DNA of 64,000 bases from Mobilitalea sibirica (GTDB taxonomy: Bacteria > Bacillota > Clostridia > Lachnospirales > Lachnospiraceae). The DNA is taken from contig NZ_JAEAGR010000003.1 in the NCBI RefSeq assembly GCF_015999265.1, forward strand, positions 62,001 through 126,000, read 5' to 3'. Under the pieces are notes generated by a model. That model was given only the letters and a program-made list of their open reading frames with translations. It did no database searches and had not been told where the DNA came from. Below are positions 7,673 to 17,665 of the stretch, piece by piece; position 1 is the first letter of the stretch, and each line of letters opens with the position of its first letter. The translations under genes and the position numbers were made by a program.

Positions 7673-9508
7673 ATGACAGCAATGCAATGGTTTTATTCCT
7701 TCTTAAAAAAATATCGCAACAGGATCATTATTGGGTTAGTAGTAGCAACCATTACCTGTACTTTGGCAATTGTGAACCCATATATCGCAGGTATCATTGT
7801 TGATGATGTTATTAGGGGCGGAAACCGTGAGATATTACCGAAGTTGGTTGTTATTATGCTTGTGGCAACCCTCATTCGTACCGTAGCAAGATATTGGTTT
7901 ACAATATCCTTTGAAAAGGTATCTCAAGGTGTATTATTTTCAATGAGAGATTATGTATATAGGAAATTTCTCGGTCAGGATTTTAGCTTCTATAATAAAA
8001 ATCGAACCGGTGATTTGATGTCCAGACAGACCGGTGATATGGAAGCAATCAGGCATTTTGTTGCCTGGGTTATTTATAATGTTTATGAAAGTGCATTGCT
8101 GTTCTCCATAGCACTTACTATGATTTTTGTTGCGGATTTTAGACTGGCTTTAGGTATGGTTGTAATTTTGCCAATCACTGCCTGGGTTACCATGAAGCAG
8201 TTAAAGTCTGTAAAACCTGCTTTTCATAATATCAGACAGCATTTTTCCAGTCTGAATACCCTGGTTCAAGAAAATGTCAGCGGTAACCGAGTGGTTAAGG
8301 CTTTCGCAAAAGAAGATTATGAGATAGAAAAGTTCGATGTTGAGAATGATGGATATCGTCAGGCGGAGTTGGATGCTGCTAAAATATGGAGAAAATATGT
8401 ACCGATCTTTGAATTCTTATCCAATGTATTGACGGTAGTACTTTATCTGGTCGGAGGTTTCATGGTAATTAATAACCATATGTCCATGGGTAAATTAGTT
8501 ACAGTCAGCGGATATCTCTGGATGCTGAATAACCCCCTTCGTATGGCCGGATGGTTGGCGAATGATTATCAGAGATTTGTCACTTCGGTAGAGAAAATAT
8601 ACAGTACGATTAATATAGAGCCATCCATAAAAGATCCGGATAATGCAATCGCTAAGAAACGATTTAACGGAGATATTGTTTTCTCCCATGTCAGCTACCG
8701 GGTAGAGGAAGAGGAGATATTAAAAGACATTAATTTTCATGTAAAACCCGGACAGACAGTAGGGATCATTGGAGCAACCGGGTCGGGTAAATCAACCCTT
8801 ATGAATCTTCTTTGCCGCTTTTATGATGTGACAGAGGGTGAGATTAAGGTTGACGGGGTGAATGTAAAGAAATTAGATTTATTCTCCCTAAGGGATAATA
8901 TCGGCATGGCAATGCAGGATGTTTTTCTTTTCTCCGATACTATTGAAGGGAATATAGCCTACGGAAGGCCCGATTGCAGCTTTGAACAGGTAATGGAGGC
9001 AGCTAAGGTGGCCAATGCCCATGACTTTATTCTCCAGATGCCTGATGGGTACGATACCATTATTGGTGAAAGGGGAGTCGGCCTCTCCGGTGGACAAAAG
9101 CAGAGGATTTCCTTAGCCAGGGCACTACTGAAAAACCCTTCCATCATCATACTCGATGATACCACCTCAGCCGTGGATATGGAGACGGAAACTTTGATAC
9201 AGAATGAACTTAATTCCATCAATGCAAACCATACGGTGTTTATCATAGCTCATCGTATCTCCTCCATTAAAGAGGCAGATCAGATTCTTGTAGTGGATGA
9301 GGGCCGGATTGTAGAGTCCGGTAATCATGAGGAACTGCTGGCAAAGAAGGGGTATTACCATACGGTGTTCCATCATCAATACGGTGACTTTGACCAGATT
9401 AAAACCGGTTTAAAAGAATTTAATTATATTAGAAATAGCAAGACTGAAGAGACATCATATTCGGGAGGACATACCTCCATAAGAGATTGGGGGAATGAAA
9501 TTGGCTAG
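7673..9508 (+). CDS. heterodimeric ABC exporter, subunit with degenerate site
   Basis: 611 residues from the ATG at 7673, after AAGGAGGAGG; an upstream 23-codon extension lacks an RBS. The N-terminal ~310 residues are a six-helix exporter domain. The ATPase domain has Walker A GATGSGKST, signature LSGGQKQR, Walker B IIILDD and the H-loop AHR. The residue after Walker B is Asp, not the catalytic Glu, typical of the degenerate-site subunit of TM287/TM288- or LmrCD-type drug or lipid exporters. It overlaps the next ABC gene by 14 nt, indicating translational coupling. The substrate is unknown. Confidence 0.93.
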   Translation: MTAMQWFYSFLKKYRNRIIIGLVVATITCTLAIVNPYIAGIIVDDVIRGGNREILPKLVVIMLVATLIRTVARYWFTISFEKVSQGVLFSMRDYVYRKFLGQDFSFYNKNRTGDLMSRQTGDMEAIRHFVAWVIYNVYESALLFSIALTMIFVADFRLALGMVVILPITAWVTMKQLKSVKPAFHNIRQHFSSLNTLVQENVSGNRVVKAFAKEDYEIEKFDVENDGYRQAELDAAKIWRKYVPIFEFLSNVLTVVLYLVGGFMVINNHMSMGKLVTVSGYLWMLNNPLRMAGWLANDYQRFVTSVEKIYSTINIEPSIKDPDNAIAKKRFNGDIVFSHVSYRVEEEEILKDINFHVKPGQTVGIIGATGSGKSTLMNLLCRFYDVTEGEIKVDGVNVKKLDLFSLRDNIGMAMQDVFLFSDTIEGNIAYGRPDCSFEQVMEAAKVANAHDFILQMPDGYDTIIGERGVGLSGGQKQRISLARALLKNPSIIILDDTTSAVDMETETLIQNELNSINANHTVFIIAHRISSIKEADQILVVDEGRIVESGNHEELLAKKGYYHTVFHHQYGDFDQIKTGLKEFNYIRNSKTEETSYSGGHTSIRDWGNEIG

Positions 9509-11291
9509 GAATAAATATGACATAGACGAAACACTGCAGTCCGAATTTAACTTTTCCCATTTAAAGCGATTAGGAAGTTATATTAAGCCCTATCGTAAGG
9601 ATATCTTTATAACCATCCTACTGTTGACAATTTCTTCCGGCTTGGGTATGTTAGCTCCGAGAATCTTAATGGTTATCATGGATGATTATATTCCGAATGG
9701 TAATATCAAAGCAATCGCGGTTGTTAGTATATTGCTTTTATTGATTTATTTCATCGTTTCTGTGATTATGAAGATGAAAATTACCCTTACGGCAAGAATG
9801 GGGCAAAATATTATCCATCAGATAAGAAGTGATATCTTTGGACATTTGCAGAAACTTCCGTTCTCCTATTATGATGATAAACCCCATGGTAAAATTCAGG
9901 TAAGGGTAGTAAATTATGTTAACAGCTTAAGTGATTTATTATCCAATGGTATAGTGAATACGGTAACGGAACTATTTTCCCTGGTTTTTATCGTGGCATT
10001 TATGTTATCGATTAATGTCAGACTGACCTTAGTATGTTTGACCGGGCTTCCATTGCTTATGGCGGTTATCTTTACAATCAAGAAAAAGCAAAGGGTTGCA
10101 TGGCAGAGAATGAGTAATAAGCAATCCAATCTGAATGCCTACATAGCCGAAAGTATCAACGGAATTAGAGTTACACAAAGCTTTACAAGAGAGCAGGAGA
10201 ACATCGAGATCTTTAATACTCTGAGTAATGATTATAGATCTGCCTGGATGCGGGCGGTAAAATTAAATTTCCTGCTTTGGCCTGCCATCAACAATATATC
10301 TACTTGGACGATGGCGGCGGTGTTATTCCTTGGTATCACCTGGCTGGATGGCGGGTTGGAAGGAATTACAATCGGTGTATTGGTAGCAATGACAGGTTAT
10401 ATAGGAAGGTTTTGGCAGCCGATTACAACCATGGCGAACTTTTATAATTCCCTGTTAAATGCAGTTTCCTATCTAGAGAGGATTTTTGAGACAATTGATG
10501 AACCGGTACTAGTTAAGGATGCTCCGGATGCAATAGAGATGCCTCCGATTGTAGGAGAAGTAAAGTTTAAAGATGTAACCTTTAGCTATGAGGACGATGT
10601 TCCGGTATTAAACGGTATCAGCTTCACGGCTAAAGTAGGAGATACCATTGCAATCGTTGGACCTACCGGTGCCGGCAAAACCACGATTATCAATCTGATT
10701 AGCCGCTTTTATAATCTGGATTCCGGTGAGTTGACGATTGACGGTATCGATATCAACAAGGTGAAGATTGCATCCCTACGTAAGCAAATGGGTGTTATGC
10801 TTCAGGATAGTTTCATATTCTCCGGTACCATTATGGATAATATCCGATATGGTAATATGGAAGCGACGGATGAACAGGTAATCGAGGCGGCCAAGACCGT
10901 AAGAGCCCATGATTTTATTGTTAATCTGGAAAATGGTTATGAAACAGAGGTCAATGAAAGAGGTACCAGATTATCCGTAGGGCAAAGACAGCTCATTAGT
11001 TTTGCTAGAGCATTGTTAGCAGACCCCAAAATCCTAATACTTGATGAGGCAACCTCCAGTATCGATACGGAGACGGAGATACTACTACAAGAGGGCTTAA
11101 GCAGACTGTTAAAGGGTAGAACCTCCTTCATCATAGCCCATAGGCTATCCACAATTAAGAATTCTACCTGTATCATGTATGTAGACAAGGGATTAATTCA
11201 GGAGATGGGTAACCATGAAGAACTTCTGGCTAAAAAGGGATACTACTATGAATTATACATGTCACAGTATAAATTCCTGGAGAAGTCGTAG
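9495..11291 (+). CDS. heterodimeric ABC exporter, subunit with canonical Walker B
   Basis: 598 residues: a six-helix membrane domain (~40-320) and an ATPase domain with Walker A GPTGAGKTT, Walker B ILILDEATSSID and H-loop AHR. The signature motif is LSVGQRQL rather than LSGGQ. Paired with the preceding subunit, one composite site is fully consensus (this Walker B with the partner's LSGGQ) and the other is degenerate, the arrangement known for heterodimeric exporters. It would export hydrophobic compounds across the cytoplasmic membrane. The start lies inside the 3' end of the partner gene, preceded by GGGGG. Confidence 0.93.
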   Translation: MKLARNKYDIDETLQSEFNFSHLKRLGSYIKPYRKDIFITILLLTISSGLGMLAPRILMVIMDDYIPNGNIKAIAVVSILLLLIYFIVSVIMKMKITLTARMGQNIIHQIRSDIFGHLQKLPFSYYDDKPHGKIQVRVVNYVNSLSDLLSNGIVNTVTELFSLVFIVAFMLSINVRLTLVCLTGLPLLMAVIFTIKKKQRVAWQRMSNKQSNLNAYIAESINGIRVTQSFTREQENIEIFNTLSNDYRSAWMRAVKLNFLLWPAINNISTWTMAAVLFLGITWLDGGLEGITIGVLVAMTGYIGRFWQPITTMANFYNSLLNAVSYLERIFETIDEPVLVKDAPDAIEMPPIVGEVKFKDVTFSYEDDVPVLNGISFTAKVGDTIAIVGPTGAGKTTIINLISRFYNLDSGELTIDGIDINKVKIASLRKQMGVMLQDSFIFSGTIMDNIRYGNMEATDEQVIEAAKTVRAHDFIVNLENGYETEVNERGTRLSVGQRQLISFARALLADPKILILDEATSSIDTETEILLQEGLSRLLKGRTSFIIAHRLSTIKNSTCIMYVDKGLIQEMGNHEELLAKKGYYYELYMSQYKFLEKS

Positions 11292-11373
11292 ACAGAGAGG
11301 GCTTCTTTCTCTATAAATAGAAGAGATAATAAATTCAATAAATCAAAATTAATTTATGAATAAGATAATATTG

Positions 11374-11403
11374 TTCGGGGAAGTCATTTTGGACTTCCCC
11401 GAA
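11374..11403 (+). terminator. hairpin after the ABC exporter operon
   Basis: Twelve perfect base pairs (11374-11385/11392-11403, TTCGGGGAAGTC and complement) with a 6-nt loop, 83 nt after the exporter stop. There is no clear T-run, so the terminator role is likely rather than certain. Confidence 0.55.
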
Positions 11404-11489
11404 ATGATTATACGTATGCTGAATTACCAAATGCCAATGATTGATGCATTACAGACAAATGCAAGAAAAATATTCAGAAAAGTTTTCTG

Positions 11490-11720
11490 CGGTTAGCCAT
11501 AGACAGGATAAGTGCGCCCATTCATAGGGGGCGTGGGCAGGTACCGGAAAACGATTAGCCAATTTTTGAGTGGGTTTTAAGCATGCTAGTTCGTTTCGCG
11601 AGCGACCGACGCAACTATCAGGGAGGAGCGAAACGTAATAGACGCATGCGAAAAACTCCCGAAAATAGAGCTTGTTTTACGGTACTGCCCGCGTCTCTAT
11701 GAAAATGGGCGCACTAATCC
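11490..11720 (+). ncRNA. candidate structured non-coding RNA
   Basis: A GC-rich block in an AT-rich spacer. Arms 11512-11545 and 11681-11714 form an almost continuous helix of about 31 pairs with small bulges. Nested inside are 11572-11578/11652-11658, 11581-11586/11644-11649 (GCATGC) and 11592-11599/11628-11635 (CGTTTCGC/GCGAAACG). Several pairs are G·U when read as plus-strand RNA and would be A·C mismatches on the minus strand, favouring plus orientation. A further 7-bp match (GGTTAGC at 11491-11498, GCTAACC at about 11906-11912) could enclose a larger domain. No frame in it looks coding. I do not recognise the family. Confidence 0.6.
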
Positions 11721-11965
11721 GTAAGGAAGTACAAGAAAAAACTTAGAAGGAAAATCTGAATAGGACTTTGCCAATAAGTATTTGACGCAAACAAGAACAT
11801 GGTATCCCTTGAAGGAATGATGGTTATCAGTTAGAATTAAGAAAGTGGGCATACTTTGCCGATGGCGATATAAATAAAATAGTGGTAAGATACTTCGCAT
11901 GAAAGCTAACCATATGTGTGCGACGATGACCTATAATACGTGGTTTTATTGGATGGAGACGAACT

Positions 11966-13030
11966 ATGAATAACATTTATAAAGAAATAGTACCATATCT
12001 ACTGGATTGGTTTGATTATAACGCAAGAATTCTTCCTTGGAGAGAACAACCTATCCCATACTTTGTCTGGGTTTCTGAAATTATGCTTCAGCAAACCAGG
12101 GTGGAAGCGGTAAAGGGTTATTTTGACCGTTTTATTACTGCTTTGCCCGATATCAAAGCTTTGGCAGAGGCAGATGAAGATAAACTCTTAAAGCTTTGGG
12201 AAGGGCTTGGCTATTACAATAGGGTAAGGAATATGCAAAAAGCAGCTCAGATTATTATGAAAGATTATGACGGGGCGTTGCCGGCAGATTATGATAAGCT
12301 GCTGCTTCTTCCAGGAATAGGAACCTATACAGCAGGAGCAATCGCTTCCATAGCATATGACATTCCGGTTCCTGTAGTGGACGGTAATGTCCTAAGAGTA
12401 GCGAAGAGGATTACGGCTAGCTATGACGATATTACGAAAGGAAGTGTTAAGAAGGAATTATGGAAGGAACTATATGATATTATGCCAAAGGACCGACCCG
12501 GTGATTTTAATCAGTCCTTGATGGAACTGGGGGCAACGGTATGTATTCCAAACGGAAAACCTTTCTGTGATAAATGTCCCGTTGTTCATCTATGTCGGGC
12601 CTTTCATCAGGATGTAATTATGCAACTTCCTGTGAAACCACCGAAGAAGGAACGAAAGCAGGAGGAACGTACCATCCTTCTCATTGAGTATCAGGGTAAA
12701 TATGCAATAAAAAAAAGAGCAGCCAAAGGGCTACTGGCCGGTTTATGGGAACTGCCGGGTATTGATGAAAAGGTGGATTATAAAAAGCTATCTAAGGAAT
12801 TGAAGGACGGAGGACTCACCATTGAAGCAATAAAGTCAATCGGTGAGGCGAAACACATCTTTTCTCATGTAGAGTGGCATATGATAGGTTACCATGTTAA
12901 GACCGGGCAGGTTCCGGCAGAATATACGAAGGCCAATTCGCTGCTTTGGGTTAACAGAAAAGATATGGAGACTCTATATGCCCTCCCGTCGGCATTCTCC
13001 CGTTATATTAGTTATTTAAGAAATATATAA
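11966..13030 (+). CDS. mutY: A/G-specific adenine DNA glycosylase MutY
   Basis: 354 residues, normal length. It removes adenine paired with 8-oxoguanine. Residues ~30-50 carry the MutY signature (PWREQPIPYFVWVSEIMLQQTRV), followed by the helix-hairpin-helix LLLLPGIGTYTAGAI (~113-127) and the catalytic Asp in VPVVDGNVLRV (~139). The [4Fe-4S] motif is CIPNGKPFCDKCPVVHLC. The C-terminal ~120 residues form the NUDIX-like 8-oxoG recognition domain. It stands alone downstream of the structured non-coding block; the RBS is a weak GGAG. Confidence 0.97.
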   Translation: MNNIYKEIVPYLLDWFDYNARILPWREQPIPYFVWVSEIMLQQTRVEAVKGYFDRFITALPDIKALAEADEDKLLKLWEGLGYYNRVRNMQKAAQIIMKDYDGALPADYDKLLLLPGIGTYTAGAIASIAYDIPVPVVDGNVLRVAKRITASYDDITKGSVKKELWKELYDIMPKDRPGDFNQSLMELGATVCIPNGKPFCDKCPVVHLCRAFHQDVIMQLPVKPPKKERKQEERTILLIEYQGKYAIKKRAAKGLLAGLWELPGIDEKVDYKKLSKELKDGGLTIEAIKSIGEAKHIFSHVEWHMIGYHVKTGQVPAEYTKANSLLWVNRKDMETLYALPSAFSRYISYLRNI

Positions 13031-13269
13031 ATGATAGAACCGGCAAATGAAAAATTATTCTAAGATATGTACAAAAGTATGATAAAAATGCTGTACTTGT
13101 AAAGATTTTTGTTGGATTAATAGGACAAATATGCTATTATGTTAAATGAAAAAGAACCATGTTAGGGGTTTGTTTGTCAGATTATAAAGACAATGATATA
13201 AATTGATACTGAAAAGGGGTATTAGTTAGTAGCGCAAAGAAAATGAATATAAAGTTTGGAGTGAGGGAT

Positions 13270-13788
13270 ATGAAGAAGAGATTATTAGGGCTGTTAATCA
13301 TGATAGCTGTTTTTGCATTTCTTGGCTGTGATAAACCGGAACAGGTGACCAATTTCATTCCGACTCCTATACCACTGCTGGAAGAAGATGATGAGCAGGG
13401 TACGGAGGATACGAAGGAAAAAGAAGGTACTGAGGATAGTACAGAGGAGACCGGAGATAGTACGAAGGATGAGAAAGACAAGCCTGACTTTTTAGGTAAA
13501 CCGATTACAAAATACGTAAAGTTATCAGAGTATGATGGCATATTAAATATAAGAAAAGAGCCATCAACGGATTCTGAAATTGTCGGTTTTCTGGTGCATA
13601 CGGAAAAAATCGATGTCGTAAGCATTGAGAATGGTTGGGCCAGTTTCTTATATATGGATGAAATTTGCTATGTGAGTGAGGACTTTCTGGTAGATAAAAA
13701 ACCGGCATACATTTCACCGCCGACACCGACGCCCAGTCCAACACCTACACCAATTCCGGATCCGAATGAAGCTCCGCCGGAGATATAG
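13270..13788 (+). CDS. SH3-domain lipoprotein
   Basis: 172 residues from the ATG at 13270 (GGAGTGAGGG upstream). Signal peptide MKKRLLGLLIMIAVFAFLGC ends in a lipobox, so the Cys is probably lipidated and the protein anchored outside the membrane. Residues ~35-75 are a low-complexity acidic linker (Glu, Asp, Thr, Lys). Residues ~78-140 are a bacterial SH3-like domain (YDGILNIRKEPSTDSEIVGFL), often a cell-wall binder. The last ~20 residues are Pro/Thr repeats (PTPTPSPTPTP). It is convergent with the LysR gene, 16 bp away. Specific function unknown. Confidence 0.85.
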   Translation: MKKRLLGLLIMIAVFAFLGCDKPEQVTNFIPTPIPLLEEDDEQGTEDTKEKEGTEDSTEETGDSTKDEKDKPDFLGKPITKYVKLSEYDGILNIRKEPSTDSEIVGFLVHTEKIDVVSIENGWASFLYMDEICYVSEDFLVDKKPAYISPPTPTPSPTPTPIPDPNEAPPEI

Positions 13789-13804
13789 TAACAATAGAGG
13801 ATTC

Positions 13805-14695
13805 TTAACTACGTTTTTGAGTAAATTTTATGAATTTTAGTATGGAATTAGAGAGGAAGGCACTTTTTGCATAGGCAAAGCCGACCTCTCTTTTGTTAAC
13901 CGGGATTTGCAGAGGGATCTGAACTAAAGTACCCTGCTTTAATTCTTCGGTAACAAAATCCCTAATAACACAGGCAATACCAAGACCGGTTTTTGCAAAC
14001 TCAATTAAGAGATCCATATTGCTGACCTCCAGTATGTGCTTTGGCTCAATACTATTTTCTTTAAAATAATCATCAATATACTTTCTGGAGACATTTTCTT
14101 TATCTAAAAGCATAATGTTTGCAGAGGAGAAGATATCGTAAGCTTTCTCCCGAAGCATTAAATTATCAAGATAGCCGGGGGTAGCGACAAAGATATCTTC
14201 GATTTCACCTAGGGAATAAAAATGAAAGGCTTTTGAGGAAGAGGGTTTTGCCACCAATCCGATATCCAGAGTATGGTTCTCCAATTGTTTTATGGTATGA
14301 TAGGAGGACTGACTTTCAATGGTTATCTTAATATGAGGATTTTCTTTCACAAATACGTTAAGATAAGGAAGTAATAGGTATTTGCACAGGGTGGAGCTAA
14401 CCCCAATCCGAAGATGACCGATACCTAATTCACGGATTCTTTGTAAACGCTCCTCACCCATCGTAAGAAGATCAAATGCTTTTTTTACATGCTCATATAA
14501 GATACTACCTTCCTCTGTTAATTTTACACCACGGGAACTACGAACGAACAAGGTGGTTTTTAAATTCTCCTCCAAATTTGTGATTGCTTTACTGACGGCC
14601 GGCTGACTGATATAAAGCAGTTTGGCCGCGTGGGAGATATTACCTGACTGGGCAACACTAAGAAACACATGATACAAGGATAAATTCTGTTCCAT
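13805..14695 (-). CDS. LysR-family transcriptional regulator
   Basis: 296 residues. The N-terminal winged HTH (MEQNLSLYHVFLSVAQSGNISHAAKLLYISQPAVSKAITNLE, with family-typical SQPAVS) is followed by a two-lobed LysR effector-binding domain (GHLRIGVSSTLCKYLL...). It is divergent from leuB. A perfect palindrome with LysR-box geometry lies between them (14921-14935), so control of leuBCD is a reasonable inference. The ligand is unknown; it may be a pathway intermediate, as for other biosynthetic LysR regulators. Confidence 0.93.
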   Translation of the reverse strand: MEQNLSLYHVFLSVAQSGNISHAAKLLYISQPAVSKAITNLEENLKTTLFVRSSRGVKLTEEGSILYEHVKKAFDLLTMGEERLQRIRELGIGHLRIGVSSTLCKYLLLPYLNVFVKENPHIKITIESQSSYHTIKQLENHTLDIGLVAKPSSSKAFHFYSLGEIEDIFVATPGYLDNLMLREKAYDIFSSANIMLLDKENVSRKYIDDYFKENSIEPKHILEVSNMDLLIEFAKTGLGIACVIRDFVTEELKQGTLVQIPLQIPVNKREVGFAYAKSAFLSNSILKFIKFTQKRS

Positions 14696-14920
14696 GTAGA
14701 ACTCCTTTCTTTCTATTAATGAGAAGGGGCAAAGCCTTTCATTACGGTGACGATATAGTTTGTATGTATCAATGAAGTTATGCTTTGGTACTTCAGGGGC
14801 TTTGTCCTACAACGAATACTATCAGGCACATAATATGGATGGTTAAATATCATACACCTGATATATTGGTTCTTATAAGGATTTATATAATAGTATATAA
14901 CAATAATCGCCGAATATATC

Positions 14921-14935
14921 ATAACTATAAGTTAT
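14921..14935. promoter_or_regulatory. candidate LysR-regulator box upstream of leuB
   Basis: ATAACTATAAGTTAT, a perfect dyad matching the T-N11-A form of LysR-type sites, 24 bp upstream of the predicted leuB -35 and in the divergent LysR-leuB spacer. Confidence 0.6.
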
Positions 14936-14958
14936 AACAGATATTCGTAATATGTATT

Positions 14959-14986
14959 TTGATTATATCAGCAAATGTGATAAAAT
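14959..14986 (+). promoter_or_regulatory. candidate leuB promoter
   Basis: TTGATT (14959-14964), 16-bp spacer, TAAAAT (14981-14986), 51 bp before the leuB start. No T-box or leader-peptide attenuator is visible. Confidence 0.55.
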
Positions 14987-15037
14987 GGCAATAGAAATGT
15001 GATTAACGGAGTGAAATAAGTTTAGGGAGGTTATGAA

Positions 15038-16120
15038 ATGCAGTATAACATTGCGGTGATACCGGGAGATGGGATCGGACCGGAGATAATTACGGAAGCG
15101 AGGAAGGTACTGGACCGAATTGGTACAAAATATGGACACAGTTTTTTGTATACGGAGGTATTAATGGGGGGTGTATCCATTGATGCAACCGGAGTCCCTT
15201 TGACAGATGAGGCCCTGGAGATAGCTAAGAACAGTGATTCGGTTTTACTTGGAGCCGTTGGTGGTAATGTAGGACAGTCAAACTGGTACAGCCTGCCACC
15301 CAATCTTAGGCCGGAAGCTGGACTGTTAGCAATACGCAAAGGTTTGAATTTATTTGCGAATATCCGTCCGGCTATTTTATTTGATGAGTTAAAGGGAGCT
15401 TGCCCGCTGAAGGATGAAATTATAGGCGGTGGCTTTGACTTTGTGGTGATGAGGGAGCTCACCGGAGGACTATACTTCGGAGAACGCAAAACAGTGGAAG
15501 AGAACGGAATAAGAAAAGCAACCGATACCCTAGTCTATGATGAGAATGAAATCAGAAGAATTGCAAAATGGGCCTTTGAAATTGCAATGAAGAGAAATAA
15601 AAAGGTATGTAGTGTGGATAAAGCGAACGTACTGGATTCCTCAAGATTATGGCGTCAGATTACGAAGGAAGTAGCAAAGGATTATCCGGAAGTGGAACTT
15701 TCGGATATGCTGGTAGATAACTGTGCTATGCAACTTGTGAAAGACCCCAGACAATTTGACGTAATACTAACGGAGAACATGTTTGGCGATATCCTTTCAG
15801 ACGAAGCTAGTATGATTACCGGCTCAATCGGTATGCTGGCCTCCGCAAGTCTTGGAGACACGAAACTTGGTCTTTATGAACCCAGCCATGGTTCAGCACC
15901 GGATATTGCAGGTCAAAACAAAGCAAATCCCATAGCAACCATCCTGTCTGCGGCTATGATGCTTCGTTATTCCTTTGATTTGGAGCAGGAAGCGGATCAA
16001 ATTGAAGCAGCGGTTAAGGCTGTATTAAAGAAGGGTTATCGGACTGTCGATATCATGTCAGAGGGCATGAGGCTGGTCGGCACTAAGGAAATGGGAGACT
16101 TAATTGTAAGCGAACTTTAA
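15038..16120 (+). CDS. leuB: 3-isopropylmalate dehydrogenase
   Basis: 360 residues, the usual length. It oxidises and decarboxylates 3-isopropylmalate to 2-ketoisocaproate with NAD in leucine synthesis. It begins [18 protein letters not shown] and carries [22 protein letters not shown] (substrate region), [23 protein letters not shown] and [27 protein letters not shown] (metal-binding Asp cluster), then [21 protein letters not shown]. First gene of leuB-leuC-leuD; leuA is not in the window. Confidence 0.98.
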   Translation: MQYNIAVIPGDGIGPEIITEARKVLDRIGTKYGHSFLYTEVLMGGVSIDATGVPLTDEALEIAKNSDSVLLGAVGGNVGQSNWYSLPPNLRPEAGLLAIRKGLNLFANIRPAILFDELKGACPLKDEIIGGGFDFVVMRELTGGLYFGERKTVEENGIRKATDTLVYDENEIRRIAKWAFEIAMKRNKKVCSVDKANVLDSSRLWRQITKEVAKDYPEVELSDMLVDNCAMQLVKDPRQFDVILTENMFGDILSDEASMITGSIGMLASASLGDTKLGLYEPSHGSAPDIAGQNKANPIATILSAAMMLRYSFDLEQEADQIEAAVKAVLKKGYRTVDIMSEGMRLVGTKEMGDLIVSEL

Positions 16121-16334
16121 GCCTAAGATTAATATATCTGAAGAAAGAACCGTAGGATTGTTCGTTTTTAAATTACTTTTTCGCAGATGTATTCTCATAT
16201 CAGCAGGTATTTATGGAACGAAGCGATATAAGGATTTCGAACCTTTACCCCGACCGTTCGAAACACTTTAACATGAGCTTACATAGGAACAATAATGTTT
16301 TATAAACTTTTATATAGAATTGGAGGATATAAGT

Positions 16335-17600
16335 ATGGGTATGACGATGACACAGAAAATATTAGCCGCTCATGCCGGACTGGATAAGGTAAGTGCCGGA
16401 CAATTAATTGAGGCTAATCTGGATCTGGTTTTAGGAAATGATGTGACTGCCCCGGTAGCAATTCATGAGATGGAGAAATTTAAGATAAAGAAAGTATTTG
16501 ACAAGGATAAGATCGCTTTGGTACCGGATCATTTTACACCGAATAAAGATATTAAATCAGCAGAGCATTGTAAATGCGTTCGTGAATTTGCTATGGAATA
16601 TGATATAACCAATTACTTTGAAATAGGTGAAATGGGTATTGAACATGCCCTACTTCCGGAAAAAGGACTGGTAGTGGCTGGAGATGTGGTAATCGGTGCC
16701 GATTCCCATACCTGTACTTATGGTGCGCTGGGAGCTTTTTCTACAGGTGTAGGAAGTACGGATATGGCAGCAGGCATGGTAACCGGAAAAGCCTGGTTTA
16801 AAGTGCCCTCTGCGATTAAATTTGTTTTGACCGGTAAACCTAGAAAATGGGTCAGCGGTAAGGATGTAATCTTACACATTATCGGAATGATTGGTGTGGA
16901 TGGAGCACTTTATAAATCTATGGAGTTTGTTGGAGATGGTATCAAAAATCTAACCATGGATGATCGTTTTGCCATGGCTAATATGGCAATTGAAGCCGGT
17001 GCAAAGAATGGTATCTTTCCGGTGGATGAAGCTGCCATCTCTTATATGAAGGAACATTCTACGAAAGAATATACGGTTTACGAAGCAGATGAGGATGCGG
17101 AGTATGACCAAATCATTGAGATAGATTTAGGAACCTTAAAACCTACGGTCGCATTCCCACATCTGCCAGAAAATACCCGTACAATTGATAAAGTCGGAGA
17201 TATTAGGATTGATCAGGTAGTAATCGGTTCCTGTACCAACGGTAGAATAGACGATCTGCGAATTGCTGCAAAGGTATTGGAAGGAAGAAAGGTAGCGAAG
17301 GGTGTCAGAGTGATCGTATTCCCTGCTACACAAAAGATATATCTACAGGCAATGGAAGAGGGGCTTTTAGCAACCTTTATCAAGGCCGGAGCTGTTGTGA
17401 GTACTCCGACCTGTGGACCCTGTCTTGGTGGACACATGGGAATCCTGGCAGCCGGAGAACGGGCTGTGGCAACTACCAACCGAAACTTTGTAGGACGAAT
17501 GGGACATGTGGAATCTGAGGTTTATCTGGCAAGCCCCGCGGTAGCAGCCGCCAGTGCCATAACCGGTAAGCTATCGGGACCGGAGGAGCTGGGGTTATAA
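16335..17600 (+). CDS. leuC: 3-isopropylmalate dehydratase large subunit
   Basis: 421 residues from the ATG at 16335, with GGAGG 8 nt upstream; the earlier ATG at 16320 overlaps that RBS. It isomerises 2- to 3-isopropylmalate with LeuD. The aconitase-type [4Fe-4S] ligands are visible in VIGSCTNGR (~298) and [14 protein letters not shown] (~357-370), with the [14 protein letters not shown] substrate loop near residue 125. The short length fits the archaeal/clostridial HacA-like LeuC class. A ~210-bp spacer after leuB holds no recognised feature; leuD follows after 65 bp. Confidence 0.97.
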   Translation: MGMTMTQKILAAHAGLDKVSAGQLIEANLDLVLGNDVTAPVAIHEMEKFKIKKVFDKDKIALVPDHFTPNKDIKSAEHCKCVREFAMEYDITNYFEIGEMGIEHALLPEKGLVVAGDVVIGADSHTCTYGALGAFSTGVGSTDMAAGMVTGKAWFKVPSAIKFVLTGKPRKWVSGKDVILHIIGMIGVDGALYKSMEFVGDGIKNLTMDDRFAMANMAIEAGAKNGIFPVDEAAISYMKEHSTKEYTVYEADEDAEYDQIIEIDLGTLKPTVAFPHLPENTRTIDKVGDIRIDQVVIGSCTNGRIDDLRIAAKVLEGRKVAKGVRVIVFPATQKIYLQAMEEGLLATFIKAGAVVSTPTCGPCLGGHMGILAAGERAVATTNRNFVGRMGHVESEVYLASPAVAAASAITGKLSGPEELGL

Positions 17601-17665
17601 GCAGGCATTATTTAAGTTTACTCTTACATTATGTGTGCCTGCCCGGCAGGCAGAAGGAGGTTAGT

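Noticed and set aside
11512-11714. Possible group II intron (the block begins GTGCGCCC, like many intron 5' ends)
   Set aside because: The 3' end is the reverse complement of the 5' end, no domain V hairpin or reverse transcriptase frame is present, and the block is only ~200 bp.
13182-13625. 147-codon Ser-rich frame antisense to the SH3 lipoprotein
   Set aside because: Its composition mirrors the acidic linker repeats of the sense gene; no RBS.
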